DNA of 33,520 bases. Origin: Bacteroidota bacterium (GTDB taxonomy: Bacteria > Bacteroidota > Bacteroidia > UKL13-3). The notes beneath the pieces are model-generated. The model saw only the letters and a program-made list of their open reading frames with translations. It did no database searches and was not told where the DNA came from. The stretch covers positions 1 to 33,520 of the forward strand of contig CANNQU010000037.1 in NCBI GenBank assembly GCA_947507965.1. Direction: 5' to 3'. This document shows, piece after piece, positions 7,532-15,747 of the stretch (the stretch's first letter is position 1; every line of letters begins with the position of its first letter). The position numbers were made by a program, and so were the translations under genes.

Positions 7532-8584
7532 TTATAATTTTCCAAAGGCACTAAATTGTTGAAATTCAGATAAATTCACAATTAAGTCCCAGCTGTATCT
7601 AATAAATAGTTTGCCAATATCATAGGTGGTGAAGGGCTCAATTTTTTCCCCTAAAGCCATTTTAACTAAAGAAGCAGGCTGGTTTTGTCCGGCTCCTGCC
7701 GACAGATAAATCCACGCTGGAAATCTTGGATTAATTTCCATGATATACAATTCGTCATTTACTGTTTTCATCACTTCAACTTCAAAACCACCACGCCATC
7801 GGGTGGCTACCACGATTTTTTTAGCCAGGTCAATCAACGCATCATCTTCGAGTGTTATGCCCGCCCATGCTTTTCCCTTGTCGGTGATATATGTTTTCCG
7901 CATGGGTATGACACTAATGGTATTTCCCTCACCATCGCCTAATGCAGCGATATTAACTTCGGTGCCACTAATATATTGTTGTATTATGATTGGGAAACCC
8001 CATTTAGCACTAATTTTATAAAAAGCTTTTTGGGCTTGCTCTAAGGTATAAGCTACCACGGCATCATAATATTTCCCTTTTACAACCAATGGATATCCAA
8101 ACTCTTCTCCGATAAGGTATAAATCATTTACATTATAAATAACGCGGTCTTTGGGTACCAGTAAACCATGTTTCTGCCCGAAAGCAAAAAGGTTTAATTT
8201 ATCACGGGCATCAAACATTTCAAAGCTAGGCAAGAACGACTTAATCCCTATCGCTTTTAAGCGTGGTGCAAGGGTAATAAAATTGGATAGCTCTGCATCG
8301 AAGTTGGGGATGATGACATCAATTTGTTCGAGATCGTGAATGTGTTTTAGTGTATTATAGAGCACCTCTGCCCCAGCTGCAGGATATGATATTTGATATG
8401 TTTTATCGCAAATATTATCCATGTAAATGCCGGGTTCTAAGCTCTCGTAAGCCAATCCGATGATACGAACAGGCTGTTTTAATCCATCCCGTATGGCTCG
8501 TATTACCGCTACACCGGGTCCAGGGCTGTCAATAGCGTTAAGACCCGTAACGGCAATCACTAGTGGTTTTGTATTTTCACTCAT
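7532..8584 (-). CDS. ATP-grasp ligase (carbamoyl-phosphate-synthase-like)
   Basis: A 350-residue soluble enzyme. The N-terminal preATP-grasp fold starts VIAVTGLNAIDSPGPGVAVI. The ATP-grasp part has YPLVVKGKYYDA (about 164-175), QQYISGTEVNI (202-212), GGFEVEVM (265-272) and the Mg-ATP motif MEINPRFPAW (282-291). Such enzymes join a carboxylate, activated as acylphosphate, to an amine or other nucleophile. Genes of this subtype occur in peptide- and amino-acid-ligating pathways; the substrate cannot be read here. It starts 17 nt after the PqqD-like gene, suggesting that the PqqD-like protein presents its substrate or partner. It lacks the second half of true CarB, so carbamoyl phosphate synthesis is excluded. 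Confidence 0.85.
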   Translation of the reverse strand: MSENTKPLVIAVTGLNAIDSPGPGVAVIRAIRDGLKQPVRIIGLAYESLEPGIYMDNICDKTYQISYPAAGAEVLYNTLKHIHDLEQIDVIIPNFDAELSNFITLAPRLKAIGIKSFLPSFEMFDARDKLNLFAFGQKHGLLVPKDRVIYNVNDLYLIGEEFGYPLVVKGKYYDAVVAYTLEQAQKAFYKISAKWGFPIIIQQYISGTEVNIAALGDGEGNTISVIPMRKTYITDKGKAWAGITLEDDALIDLAKKIVVATRWRGGFEVEVMKTVNDELYIMEINPRFPAWIYLSAGAGQNQPASLVKMALGEKIEPFTTYDIGKLFIRYSWDLIVNLSEFQQFSAFGKL

Positions 8585-8601
8585 AGTAACTTTGATAAGC
8601 G

Positions 8602-8841
8602 TTAATTATTTAATAAATGGTTTTCTTTTAGCATCCCAATAAATTCATCGAGATCTTTTTCGATCGTCATTTTTTCTACCTCATATTTCTCGAGGATAAG
8701 GTTTTTTATTTCATTCAACGATTTGTTTTCTTTCATCCATTGAATGATTTCAGCTGCAACCGGGTTGCTACTATAGGAGTCGCCGGTAGCAGGATTAAAT
8801 ACGAAGCCAAACTCATTGGTGGCAATATTTTTTTTGATCAT
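8602..8841 (-). CDS. PqqD-like small protein (recognition or carrier protein)
   Basis: A 79-residue protein matching the PqqD pattern (PF05402): FVFNPATGDSYSSNPVAAEI, then IQWMKENKSLNEIKNLIL, then KYEVEKMTIEKDLDEFIGML and LKENHLL. PqqD domains are the recognition elements that bind precursor peptides for ribosomally made, modified peptides; a number of stand-alone relatives act as chaperones for ATP-grasp or radical-SAM enzymes. It is the first gene of the operon, 17 nt before the ATP-grasp ligase. No convincing precursor-peptide ORF is visible nearby, so it may recognise a non-peptide or remote substrate, or itself be the modified carrier. Start ATG at 8839-8841 is unambiguous. Confidence 0.8.
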   Translation of the reverse strand: MIKKNIATNEFGFVFNPATGDSYSSNPVAAEIIQWMKENKSLNEIKNLILEKYEVEKMTIEKDLDEFIGMLKENHLLNN

Positions 8842-8953
8842 GATATGTTCTTTATGGGGCTGTAGTTGTTAGATTTAAAATTTCTTTATTTTTTTAAGGC
8901 GAATCTCCATGTTAGAAGTTTTAAATTATAAGATGTAAATCATGGGAATTAGT

Positions 8954-9457
8954 TTAATATACTCTTTGTTTAATCCAAACAAAATCATCTGACAAACACT
9001 CGTTTTTTAGTATTCCTTTGCGTCGCACACACTCCAGGTAGTACCCATTTTTTTCTAATACCCGCATACTTGCCTTATTGGGTTCAAACACTTCGGCAAC
9101 GATACGATTGATGGCGAAGGTGTCGAGTGTGTATTGCGTCATCAATCCTACGGCAATGCTTGCAATGCCTGCGCCCCAGAAGGGTTCGGCCACCCAATAG
9201 CCTAATTCAGCATTCATCTTGTAAACATCATCTTGTAAAATGATGCCAATTCCACCCACAATTTCTTCCTCGTTAAGGATAGCGAAATTTTGAGTAGGAG
9301 CGAGTTCAAGTTGGGTGGTAATAAACTCTTCCGCATCCTTTAATAGATAGGGGTGCGGTATGTAATCACGTAGTTTATTCCAGATATGAATATTATTGAA
9401 ATAGGCAGCTAAAGTAGGAGCATCTTCAATTGTCCAAGGGCGTAATGAAATATACAT
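8954..9457 (-). CDS. GNAT-family N-acetyltransferase (RimJ/RimL-like)
   Basis: About 167 residues from ATG at 9457. The frame is open to a TTG at 9550, but family members begin as here, MYISLRPWTIEDAPTLAAYF, and the upstream stretch is basic and unlike the family, so I use 9457. Visible GNAT features: VGGIGIILQDDV, AELGYWVAEPFWGAGIAS (the acetyl-CoA pyrophosphate loop region), FAINRIVAEVFEPNKASMRV and LEKNGYYLECVRR. The family acetylates amino groups of proteins (N-termini of ribosomal proteins) or small molecules; the substrate is unknown. It lies just upstream of the PqqD operon, with 112 nt between, and could be transcribed with plsC above it. Confidence 0.85.
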   Translation of the reverse strand: MYISLRPWTIEDAPTLAAYFNNIHIWNKLRDYIPHPYLLKDAEEFITTQLELAPTQNFAILNEEEIVGGIGIILQDDVYKMNAELGYWVAEPFWGAGIASIAVGLMTQYTLDTFAINRIVAEVFEPNKASMRVLEKNGYYLECVRRKGILKNECLSDDFVWIKQRVY

Positions 9458-9609
9458 CGTACTTTTTCGGGTTCTTAGGTTTTTTTGTGTTGAAAATTTT
9501 CTTTTTTGCTTTACTTGACGATAGTCGAATGATTTGCATTTAGGTTGCAAAAATAGAATAAACTTTTCAGTTTGATAACATTGGTAATGATTCTGGATAA
9601 TGGCCTCCT

Positions 9610-10359
9610 TTATTTAAGAGCATTAAGTAAGGTGTTATTCATGATGGTTTGCACCTGAGTTTGGAGTTGTTCAATGTCTTTCTTGCTTAATCCAGCGGTA
9701 ATAATAGGTTTGTTTACAATGATATGGGCTATACCAGGTCCCGCTTTACCACTCCAAAAGCCACCTCGTTGAAGTCGCCTCCAATTCGATACAAACGTGA
9801 TGGGAAGAATGGGTATTTGTTTTTGAATGGCGATGGCAAAAGCACCCGGTTTAAAAGGCTCTAATAATGGAGCCTGCTTGGAAATGGTACCTTCCGGAAA
9901 TATAGCAACGGCATTTCCTTTGTCAATTTCCTGAACCATCCTTTTTAGTGCTGTAATAGAACCGGTTTGGCTTTGACGGTCAACAAGAATATTCATTCCA
10001 GAGGTATAATAAATATGGAATAAAGGCCATTTCTCAATTTCTTTTTTTCCGGTGAACACAAAATATTTATCGATGATGGCATAAACACAAAAGATATCCA
10101 GATAAGAGGTATGATTCGGACAGATGATATACGCTCCCTCTTTCGGTATGTTTTCTATCCCTTCTACTCGCAAACGTGCCCCTGCCAATAAAAGCAGGGC
10201 ATAGGAATGCCACCTCATTAAAATGAATGCTTTTGGAAAGCGCTTGGGGTTGGAGAGTAAATAGTATATGAAAGGGTAAACAATGATTACCGATAGCACA
10301 AAAACAAAAAGGAAGTAGATTTTATAAATTGCCCGAAAAGGGTATAACATATACTGCAT
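9610..10359 (-). CDS. plsC: 1-acyl-sn-glycerol-3-phosphate acyltransferase
   Basis: About 249 residues from ATG at 10359 (a TTG at 10380 only extends it). It has an N-terminal membrane anchor (LFVFVLSVIIVYPFIYYLL) and the two acyltransferase signatures: NHTSYLD with His83 and Asp88 (HX4D), and FPEGT at 154-158. PlsC transfers an acyl chain to the sn-2 position of lysophosphatidic acid at the inner membrane, giving phosphatidic acid. PITFVSNWRRLQRGGFW and IIVNKPI near the C-terminus are also typical. A remaining 150-nt spacer separates it from the formate dehydrogenase upstream. Confidence 0.9.
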   Translation of the reverse strand: MQYMLYPFRAIYKIYFLFVFVLSVIIVYPFIYYLLSNPKRFPKAFILMRWHSYALLLLAGARLRVEGIENIPKEGAYIICPNHTSYLDIFCVYAIIDKYFVFTGKKEIEKWPLFHIYYTSGMNILVDRQSQTGSITALKRMVQEIDKGNAVAIFPEGTISKQAPLLEPFKPGAFAIAIQKQIPILPITFVSNWRRLQRGGFWSGKAGPGIAHIIVNKPIITAGLSKKDIEQLQTQVQTIMNNTLLNALK

Positions 10360-10508
10360 TATTTTGTTGCGTGATTTCAAGACTTTGGGTCGGTTGGATG
10401 AGCTCAGTGAGAGGCGAAATTAGGAAAAGTTTTATTAGAAAAGCAAAACAAAATAAGAGTGTCCAGCAACACGTACTAGAATTAAAATGCTAAAACTCGT
10501 GGATGCTA

Positions 10509-13238
10509 TTATTTTAGGATGCCTTTCGAGGATCTTCCTCGGCTTTTTCTGATGTTTACAGCTACGATTTTATATTCAGGGCACAACGCTTCACTATCAT
10601 GCTCGTCGCTGGTAATTAAATTTAGCATCACCTCCGGAAAATGAAATGTGGTGCTTAAAATACCCGGTTTTACTTCGGTCGTTAAACGAGCTTTTATATC
10701 CACTTTTCCACGTGGCGATTCAACACAAACCATATCGCCCTCGTGAATGAGATTTTTCTCAGCATCCAGGGGGTTTATCATCAACACATCTTCGGTAAGA
10801 ATTTCAACATTCCCGGTTCTTCGGGTCATGGTACCCGAGTTATAATGCTCCAACTCTCTGTTGGTGGTGATGATATAAGGGTATTCTTTTCCGTTTTTAA
10901 TGGTTTCCTGGCTTTCCTTAAAATCGAAATAATGAAATTTTCCTCTCCCTCGGTGAAATTTATGATGATGCAAAATCTCGGTATCGGTACCATTTTTTCG
11001 CACCGGCCATTGCTTCCCCTGCTCACCGAGTTCATCCCACTTCACGCCTTCAAAGAAAGGAACAATTTTTGAGATTTCTTCCAACATGGTATCGGCTTGA
11101 TACTCCGGTTGAGCATAGCCCATTTTATTCATGATGTCAACCATAATTTCTCCATCGCTCTTGGTGCCTGATAAGGGTTCAACTACTTTTTGAACCCGTT
11201 GTATTCTTCGCTCCGCATTGGTATAGGTTCCACTTTTTTCAAGGAAGGATGCGCCTGGCAATATCACCGTGGCATATTTGGCCGTCTCTGTTAAAAATAA
11301 CTCCTGCAACACCAAAAGCTCCAGGTTCTCCATGGCGGCGATAACTTTATTGGTGTTTGGATCGGTTTGCACCACATCCTCGCCCATCAACCACAGCGCT
11401 TTCAACTTACCATCAATAGATGCTTCAAACATCTCTGGAATTTTAAGGCCTTTGCTAAAAGGTATTTTTGTTTTATAAAAGTCTTCATATTGTTTATTCA
11501 CCTCAGGGTCGTAGGCATTCATATAACCTGCTCCCAGATGGGGTTGACAGCCCATATCGGCTGCTCCTTGTACATTGTTTTGCCCGCGTAGAGGATTCAC
11601 ACCCACTCCTTTACGGCCAATATTACCGGTTATCATCGCCAAATCGGCTATGAGCATTACGGTAAAAGATCCTTGGGTATGTTCGGTGACACCTAAGCCG
11701 TGAAACGACATGGCATTGGGTGCACTGGCATACGCTATGGCAGCTTGTTTCACCAAATTTCTATCGACATCGGTGATTTTCTCCATCTCATCGAGGTCTA
11801 ACTTTAAAATCTGCTCACAAAAATCAGCATATCCTTCGGTACGATTTTCAATAAACTCCTTAGCTTCCAATCCTTCACTGATGATATAATACAACATCAT
11901 ATTTAGTAAGGCCACATTACTACCCGGTTTTAGTTGCAGATGGTACGTTGCATACCGTGCGATCTCGGTTCTTCGTGGGTCAATAACGATCGTGGTCTTG
12001 CCTTTCATGGCAAACTGCTTTAATTTAACTCCGGTTACCGGATGCGCATCGGTTGGATTGGCTCCGATAACCAGAATACAATCGGTATGCTTAATGTCCT
12101 CTACAGAGTTCGTGGCAGCACCTGTTCCAAATGCCTTTTGCATGCCGTGGGCGGTGGGCGAATGACATACACGAGCGCAACAATCAATATTATTGGTGCC
12201 GATTACCGCTCTGATAAATTTTTGCATCAAATAGTTTTCTTCATTCGTACAGCGTGCCGAAGAAATTCCTGCAATAGAATCGGGGCCATGCTTTTCTTTG
12301 ATGGCTGTTAAGCTATCGCTGATAAAGGTATATGCTTCATCCCAAGAGGCGGGTTCGAGCACTCCGTTTCTTCGTATTAAAGGAGTTCGCAGCCTATCGG
12401 GGTGGTTGTAAAAAGAAAAAGCAAACCGTCCTTTTAAACAGGTATGTCCTTGATTAACCTCCGCATTATAGGGTGCTTGGATTGATTTTACTTTTCCGTT
12501 TAAAACAGATACCTCTAAATTACATCCCACACCACAATAGGTGCAGATGGTACGAACTTTCTTATCGGCTACCACCGATTTTGATTCGAACACATCGGAG
12601 ATAGCCGAAGTAGGGCAGGCTTGTGCACAAGCCCCACAGCTCACACAATCGGAATCAAAAAAAGAATCGTTATAACTCTTTACGATATGACTGTCAAAAC
12701 CTCTGCCGGCCATACTTAAAACAAATTCTCCCTGCACCTCATCGCAGGCTCTAACACATCGAAAACAATTAATACATTTCGACAAATCGGAAGTCATATA
12801 AGGATGACTTAAGTCTTTTGTTCTGTTTAGATGATTTTTACCTTCCGGGTATCGTACATCGCGCACGCCCACTTTAGCGGCAACGCTTTGCAATTCGCAA
12901 TTATTATTTACTTCGCATGTTAAACAATCCAGCGGATGGTCGGTGAGTACAAGCTCAATAATATTCTTACGTAATTTAACAATCCTGTCGCTATGGGTAT
13001 AGATGTATGAGTTTGGAATCACAGGGGTATGACAAGAAGCTTGCGATTTGGCTGGTCCCTGCGCTGTAAAAGCAACGTCGACACTGCACACCCGACAGGA
13101 ACCGAAAGGCTCTAAATTGGGTGCATCACACAGCGTAGGCACCAGCTCCTTTCCAAGATTTCTGCGTACGAAACTGAGAATCGTTTCCCCTTCGAAAATG
13201 GGATAAATGGTATCGTTGATATAGGCTGATAAACTCAT
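10509..13238 (-). CDS. fdhA: Formate dehydrogenase catalytic subunit, Cys type (module 1)
   Basis: 909 residues with a NuoG-like N-terminus. Cluster ligands in order: 2Fe-2S C37/C48/C51/C69; His-Cys3 4Fe-4S H101/C105/C108/C114; two ferredoxin-type clusters C155-C165 and C198-C208; then the molybdopterin part with 4Fe-4S C232/C235/C239/C267 and Lys269 in CLKGR. ARVCHSPTA carries Cys358 and His359 at the place of the active-site Cys/Sec and His, so it uses Cys rather than selenocysteine. It oxidises formate to CO2 (or reverses) at a Mo/W bis-MGD centre. It starts 3 nt after the NuoE-NuoF fusion gene, which is its NAD-reducing partner. Length equals that of the second copy at 15748-18477, but the two are clearly diverged. 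Confidence 0.92.
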   Translation of the reverse strand: MSLSAYINDTIYPIFEGETILSFVRRNLGKELVPTLCDAPNLEPFGSCRVCSVDVAFTAQGPAKSQASCHTPVIPNSYIYTHSDRIVKLRKNIIELVLTDHPLDCLTCEVNNNCELQSVAAKVGVRDVRYPEGKNHLNRTKDLSHPYMTSDLSKCINCFRCVRACDEVQGEFVLSMAGRGFDSHIVKSYNDSFFDSDCVSCGACAQACPTSAISDVFESKSVVADKKVRTICTYCGVGCNLEVSVLNGKVKSIQAPYNAEVNQGHTCLKGRFAFSFYNHPDRLRTPLIRRNGVLEPASWDEAYTFISDSLTAIKEKHGPDSIAGISSARCTNEENYLMQKFIRAVIGTNNIDCCARVCHSPTAHGMQKAFGTGAATNSVEDIKHTDCILVIGANPTDAHPVTGVKLKQFAMKGKTTIVIDPRRTEIARYATYHLQLKPGSNVALLNMMLYYIISEGLEAKEFIENRTEGYADFCEQILKLDLDEMEKITDVDRNLVKQAAIAYASAPNAMSFHGLGVTEHTQGSFTVMLIADLAMITGNIGRKGVGVNPLRGQNNVQGAADMGCQPHLGAGYMNAYDPEVNKQYEDFYKTKIPFSKGLKIPEMFEASIDGKLKALWLMGEDVVQTDPNTNKVIAAMENLELLVLQELFLTETAKYATVILPGASFLEKSGTYTNAERRIQRVQKVVEPLSGTKSDGEIMVDIMNKMGYAQPEYQADTMLEEISKIVPFFEGVKWDELGEQGKQWPVRKNGTDTEILHHHKFHRGRGKFHYFDFKESQETIKNGKEYPYIITTNRELEHYNSGTMTRRTGNVEILTEDVLMINPLDAEKNLIHEGDMVCVESPRGKVDIKARLTTEVKPGILSTTFHFPEVMLNLITSDEHDSEALCPEYKIVAVNIRKSRGRSSKGILK

Positions 13239-13241
13239 TAA

Positions 13242-14894
13242 TTATTTTTTAAAATAGGGAGTTAATTCTTCTTCAAAATAGTTCATAGCGTTTTTTATCG
13301 GAAGCGGAAGCCCGCCGCCAAGGGCGCATAGGGAGCCTGTTTCCATCGTTTCAAGTAAATCGTGCATGAGGCTTATGTCTATTTTATAATCCTCTGTTTG
13401 CGCTTTCTCTACCATCTCATAACCGCGTGTTGAACCCAAACGACAAGGGAAGCATTTACCACAACTCTCGTGTGCCGTGAATTTAAACAGATGTTCAATA
13501 TATTTTATTAACGGATAGCTTTCGGGGATGCATACGATAGAAGCATGGCCGAGCAGAAACCCTTCTTTCGCAAAAGAATCAAAGTCGATGGTGAGGTTAT
13601 TTATTTTGCTTACCGGAACTAATCCGCCGAGTGGCCCTCCGATATGCATTGCTTTCACTGCACTTTTAAAGCCGCCACCCAACGCATCAATTACCACAGC
13701 TAATGGGGTACCCATGTCAACCTCATAAATTCCCGGGTTATTGAAGTAGCCATCGAGCGAAATTAATTTTGTTCCTGTTGATTTCGGAGTGCCTATCGAT
13801 GCAAAGGCATTCCCTCCATTTTTAAAAATAAAAGGAAGGTTGGCCAGAGTCTCCACATTATTCACTACAGTAGGTTCATTAAACAAACCCTGTTGTGTGG
13901 GGTAGGGTGGGCGAATTCTAACCTCGGGTCGTTGTCCTTCTATCGATGAGAGCAGGGCGGTTTCCTCTCCGCATATATAGGCGCCTTGTGCTTTTATAAC
14001 TTTAAAATCATAATTAAAGCCTGAGCCGTTGATGTTCTCCCCGATTAATTTTTCTTTTCTTAACGCCTCTATAGCATCGGAAATAATGGTAACCGACTCA
14101 GGATATTCGCCACGGATATACACTACGCCATACGCCGCACCGGCAATATAACCTGCCAGCATCATGCCCTGAAGCAAGGCATGGGGCCTGTTTTCCATGA
14201 TATAACGGTCGGAGTAGGCCCCTGGATCGCCTTCATCGGCATTACACACGATAAATTTAGTATCTGAATTCGAATTTTTACACGACTCTAATTTAAATGC
14301 CATAGAGAAACCGGCTCCGCCTCTACCCCGTAAACCGGCAATTTTTAGTTGTGCTAAAAGGTCAATAGGTGATATTTCGAGCGAGGATAGGAAGGTTTTA
14401 TAATATTCGGTAATGGAGCCGTATTCGCGGGTAAGGATCGGTGTTCCTTTACTGCCAACATGGTATTTTTCTGCTGTTAATTGCTTCCCTTTTTTAATCT
14501 CAAGGATATGCTCAATATCATTTCCTGAATAGTTTTCACCGTTAATTTGGAAGGCACTGTTTTCATGACATCGACCGAGGCAACACATCTCACCGGTTTC
14601 TTCAGAAGTATAATGTGCGCTCATCTTTTGGTGGAGAGCCTCTTGTGTGCCAGCCACCAGGCAGGCACTACCATTGCAGAGATAAACTTTTTTGCCTTTG
14701 TTCTCCGGCCTTAAAAAATCATAAAAAGATACCGTGCCATATACCGATGACTTTCCAATCAAAAACTCTTGTCGAATTTTTTCGAGTTGGTCCATCGTTG
14801 GTGTTCCTTTTTCTGAAGCGGCATTACCCAGCTCCTCAAATAAATTGTTGGTTAGCCCTTTTCGGCCCGACAGATAGCTTAAGTTCTTTGACAT
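13242..14894 (-). CDS. NuoE-NuoF fusion, diaphorase subunit of formate dehydrogenase module 1
   Basis: About 550 residues from ATG at 14894; the frame opens ten codons earlier with TTG at 14924. The N-terminal part is NuoE-like, with a thioredoxin-like 2Fe-2S site C73/C78 (LCNGSAC) and C105/C109 (CLGRC). The rest is NuoF-like: FMN-binding GLRGRGGAGFSMAF, NADEGDPGAYSDR, NADH-binding GAYICGEETALL, and the 4Fe-4S motif ESCGKCFPCRLGS with a later Cys in GSLCALGGG. It lacks the C-terminal ferredoxin domain of the other NuoF here. The role is electron transfer from FdhA through Fe-S and FMN to NAD+. Fusion of E and F makes a two-protein enzyme with the adjacent FdhA. Confidence 0.9.
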   Translation of the reverse strand: MSKNLSYLSGRKGLTNNLFEELGNAASEKGTPTMDQLEKIRQEFLIGKSSVYGTVSFYDFLRPENKGKKVYLCNGSACLVAGTQEALHQKMSAHYTSEETGEMCCLGRCHENSAFQINGENYSGNDIEHILEIKKGKQLTAEKYHVGSKGTPILTREYGSITEYYKTFLSSLEISPIDLLAQLKIAGLRGRGGAGFSMAFKLESCKNSNSDTKFIVCNADEGDPGAYSDRYIMENRPHALLQGMMLAGYIAGAAYGVVYIRGEYPESVTIISDAIEALRKEKLIGENINGSGFNYDFKVIKAQGAYICGEETALLSSIEGQRPEVRIRPPYPTQQGLFNEPTVVNNVETLANLPFIFKNGGNAFASIGTPKSTGTKLISLDGYFNNPGIYEVDMGTPLAVVIDALGGGFKSAVKAMHIGGPLGGLVPVSKINNLTIDFDSFAKEGFLLGHASIVCIPESYPLIKYIEHLFKFTAHESCGKCFPCRLGSTRGYEMVEKAQTEDYKIDISLMHDLLETMETGSLCALGGGLPLPIKNAMNYFEEELTPYFKK

Positions 14895-15238
14895 CGATTT
14901 TTTTACTTTTACTTCCCCCTTCAATGTCGTTGCTCAGTATAACGACACTGACGAGGATTTGTATTAACAGCAAATTGAATTGGTTACTTAAATTTCAATT
15001 AGTTTCAACTTCGTATAGGCAAAAATAACGAGGCCTTACGAAGTATGGATTTGCATATTGTTCAAAGATAGAAATATTTTTGCAACCTAACCATACCATT
15101 GTTTCCAAATTGGATTATTGGATGCCATATTGTTTAAAAAGAGTGCAATGATAGCTTTTTTCAACACCACGATGACCGCCAGAATGGCAGCCTTAACCGT
15201 CGGATCCTTCGCCGATGTATTTTACTATGCCATCGGGG
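14895..15238 (-). other. Intergenic region between rubrerythrin and the second FDH module
   Basis: About 340 nt with no convincing gene. It holds a TAnnTTTG-like element (TATCTTTG, 15070 to 15063) that could serve as promoter for the downstream nuoEF-fdhA pair, and a CCGATG/CATCGG inverted pair just after the rubrerythrin stop that is too weak to call a terminator. A minus frame lacking a start reads VVLKKAIIALFL, then NNMASNN, and may be chance. Confidence 0.4.
15063..15070 (-). promoter_or_regulatory. Possible -7 element for nuoEF-fdhA
   Basis: On the minus strand the sequence reads TATCTTTG, a match to TAnnTTTG. The only nearby TTG (15085-15083) is 12 nt away, shorter than the usual spacing. 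The site is about 170 nt upstream of the ATG at 14894. Confidence 0.2.
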
Positions 15239-15697
15239 CTAGAATACTTCTGGATAGCCAATATCCACAAAAGCATTTTCAAGTTTATGCTTGTGGCCTA
15301 ATTCCATATTCATCAAGTTTTCCAGCGCTTCTTTTACTTCGCTAGTGGTGGCGTTAGCGGCAAAGGCTGCATACAACTCTGCTGCCTGTTGTTCTTTTTT
15401 CATGGCGATGGCAATGGCTTCACTTGGAATCATGGTCAATGATAACGTAGGCATTTCATGGATCTCAGAAATTTTATAGTCGATGACTGCCGTCTTGAAG
15501 ATCTTTCCTAATTCTTTGTTCTCCCTATAGATCTCTAATAAATTAGCATGCCCATGCTCGTCTTCTGCCAGTTCCAAGAAGAGTTGTTTTACCCCGGGGT
15601 TCGAAACTTTTTCTGAAGCCGCTTTATAAAAAGCAAAAGCCTCGTGCTCTTGTTCAATAGCAAAATCGATGAGTTTATTGATGTCGGTTAAGTGCAT
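15239..15697 (-). CDS. Rubrerythrin-like diiron protein
   Basis: 152 residues forming one ferritin-like four-helix bundle. Iron-ligand candidates fall in the expected pattern: Glu17 in QEHEAFAFY, Glu47 with His50 in EDEHGHANLL, Glu in KKEQQAAELYAAF, and ExxH in MELGHKHKLE. No rubredoxin (CxxC...CxxC) domain is present. Rubrerythrins reduce peroxide and protect oxygen-sensitive enzymes. It lies between the two formate dehydrogenase modules on the same strand, 50 nt after the first, which suggests protection of their Fe-S and Mo/W centres. Electron donor is unknown without the rubredoxin domain. Confidence 0.85.
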   Translation of the reverse strand: MHLTDINKLIDFAIEQEHEAFAFYKAASEKVSNPGVKQLFLELAEDEHGHANLLEIYRENKELGKIFKTAVIDYKISEIHEMPTLSLTMIPSEAIAIAMKKEQQAAELYAAFAANATTSEVKEALENLMNMELGHKHKLENAFVDIGYPEVF

Positions 15698-15747
15698 TTT
15701 GTGATTTTATTAAATTGCTTATTTGTTCGTGCTTCGATATTTTTTTA

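Noticed and set aside
8875-8910. 11-residue frame (MEIRLKKIKKF) just before the PqqD-like gene, as a possible precursor peptide
   Set aside because: Too short, made mostly of AAA and AT-rich codons, with no leader/core layout. Such frames arise by chance in AT-rich spacers.
15118-15345. 75-codon plus-strand frame between rubrerythrin and nuoEF
   Set aside because: It runs about 100 nt into the rubrerythrin gene on the opposite strand and lacks family resemblance.
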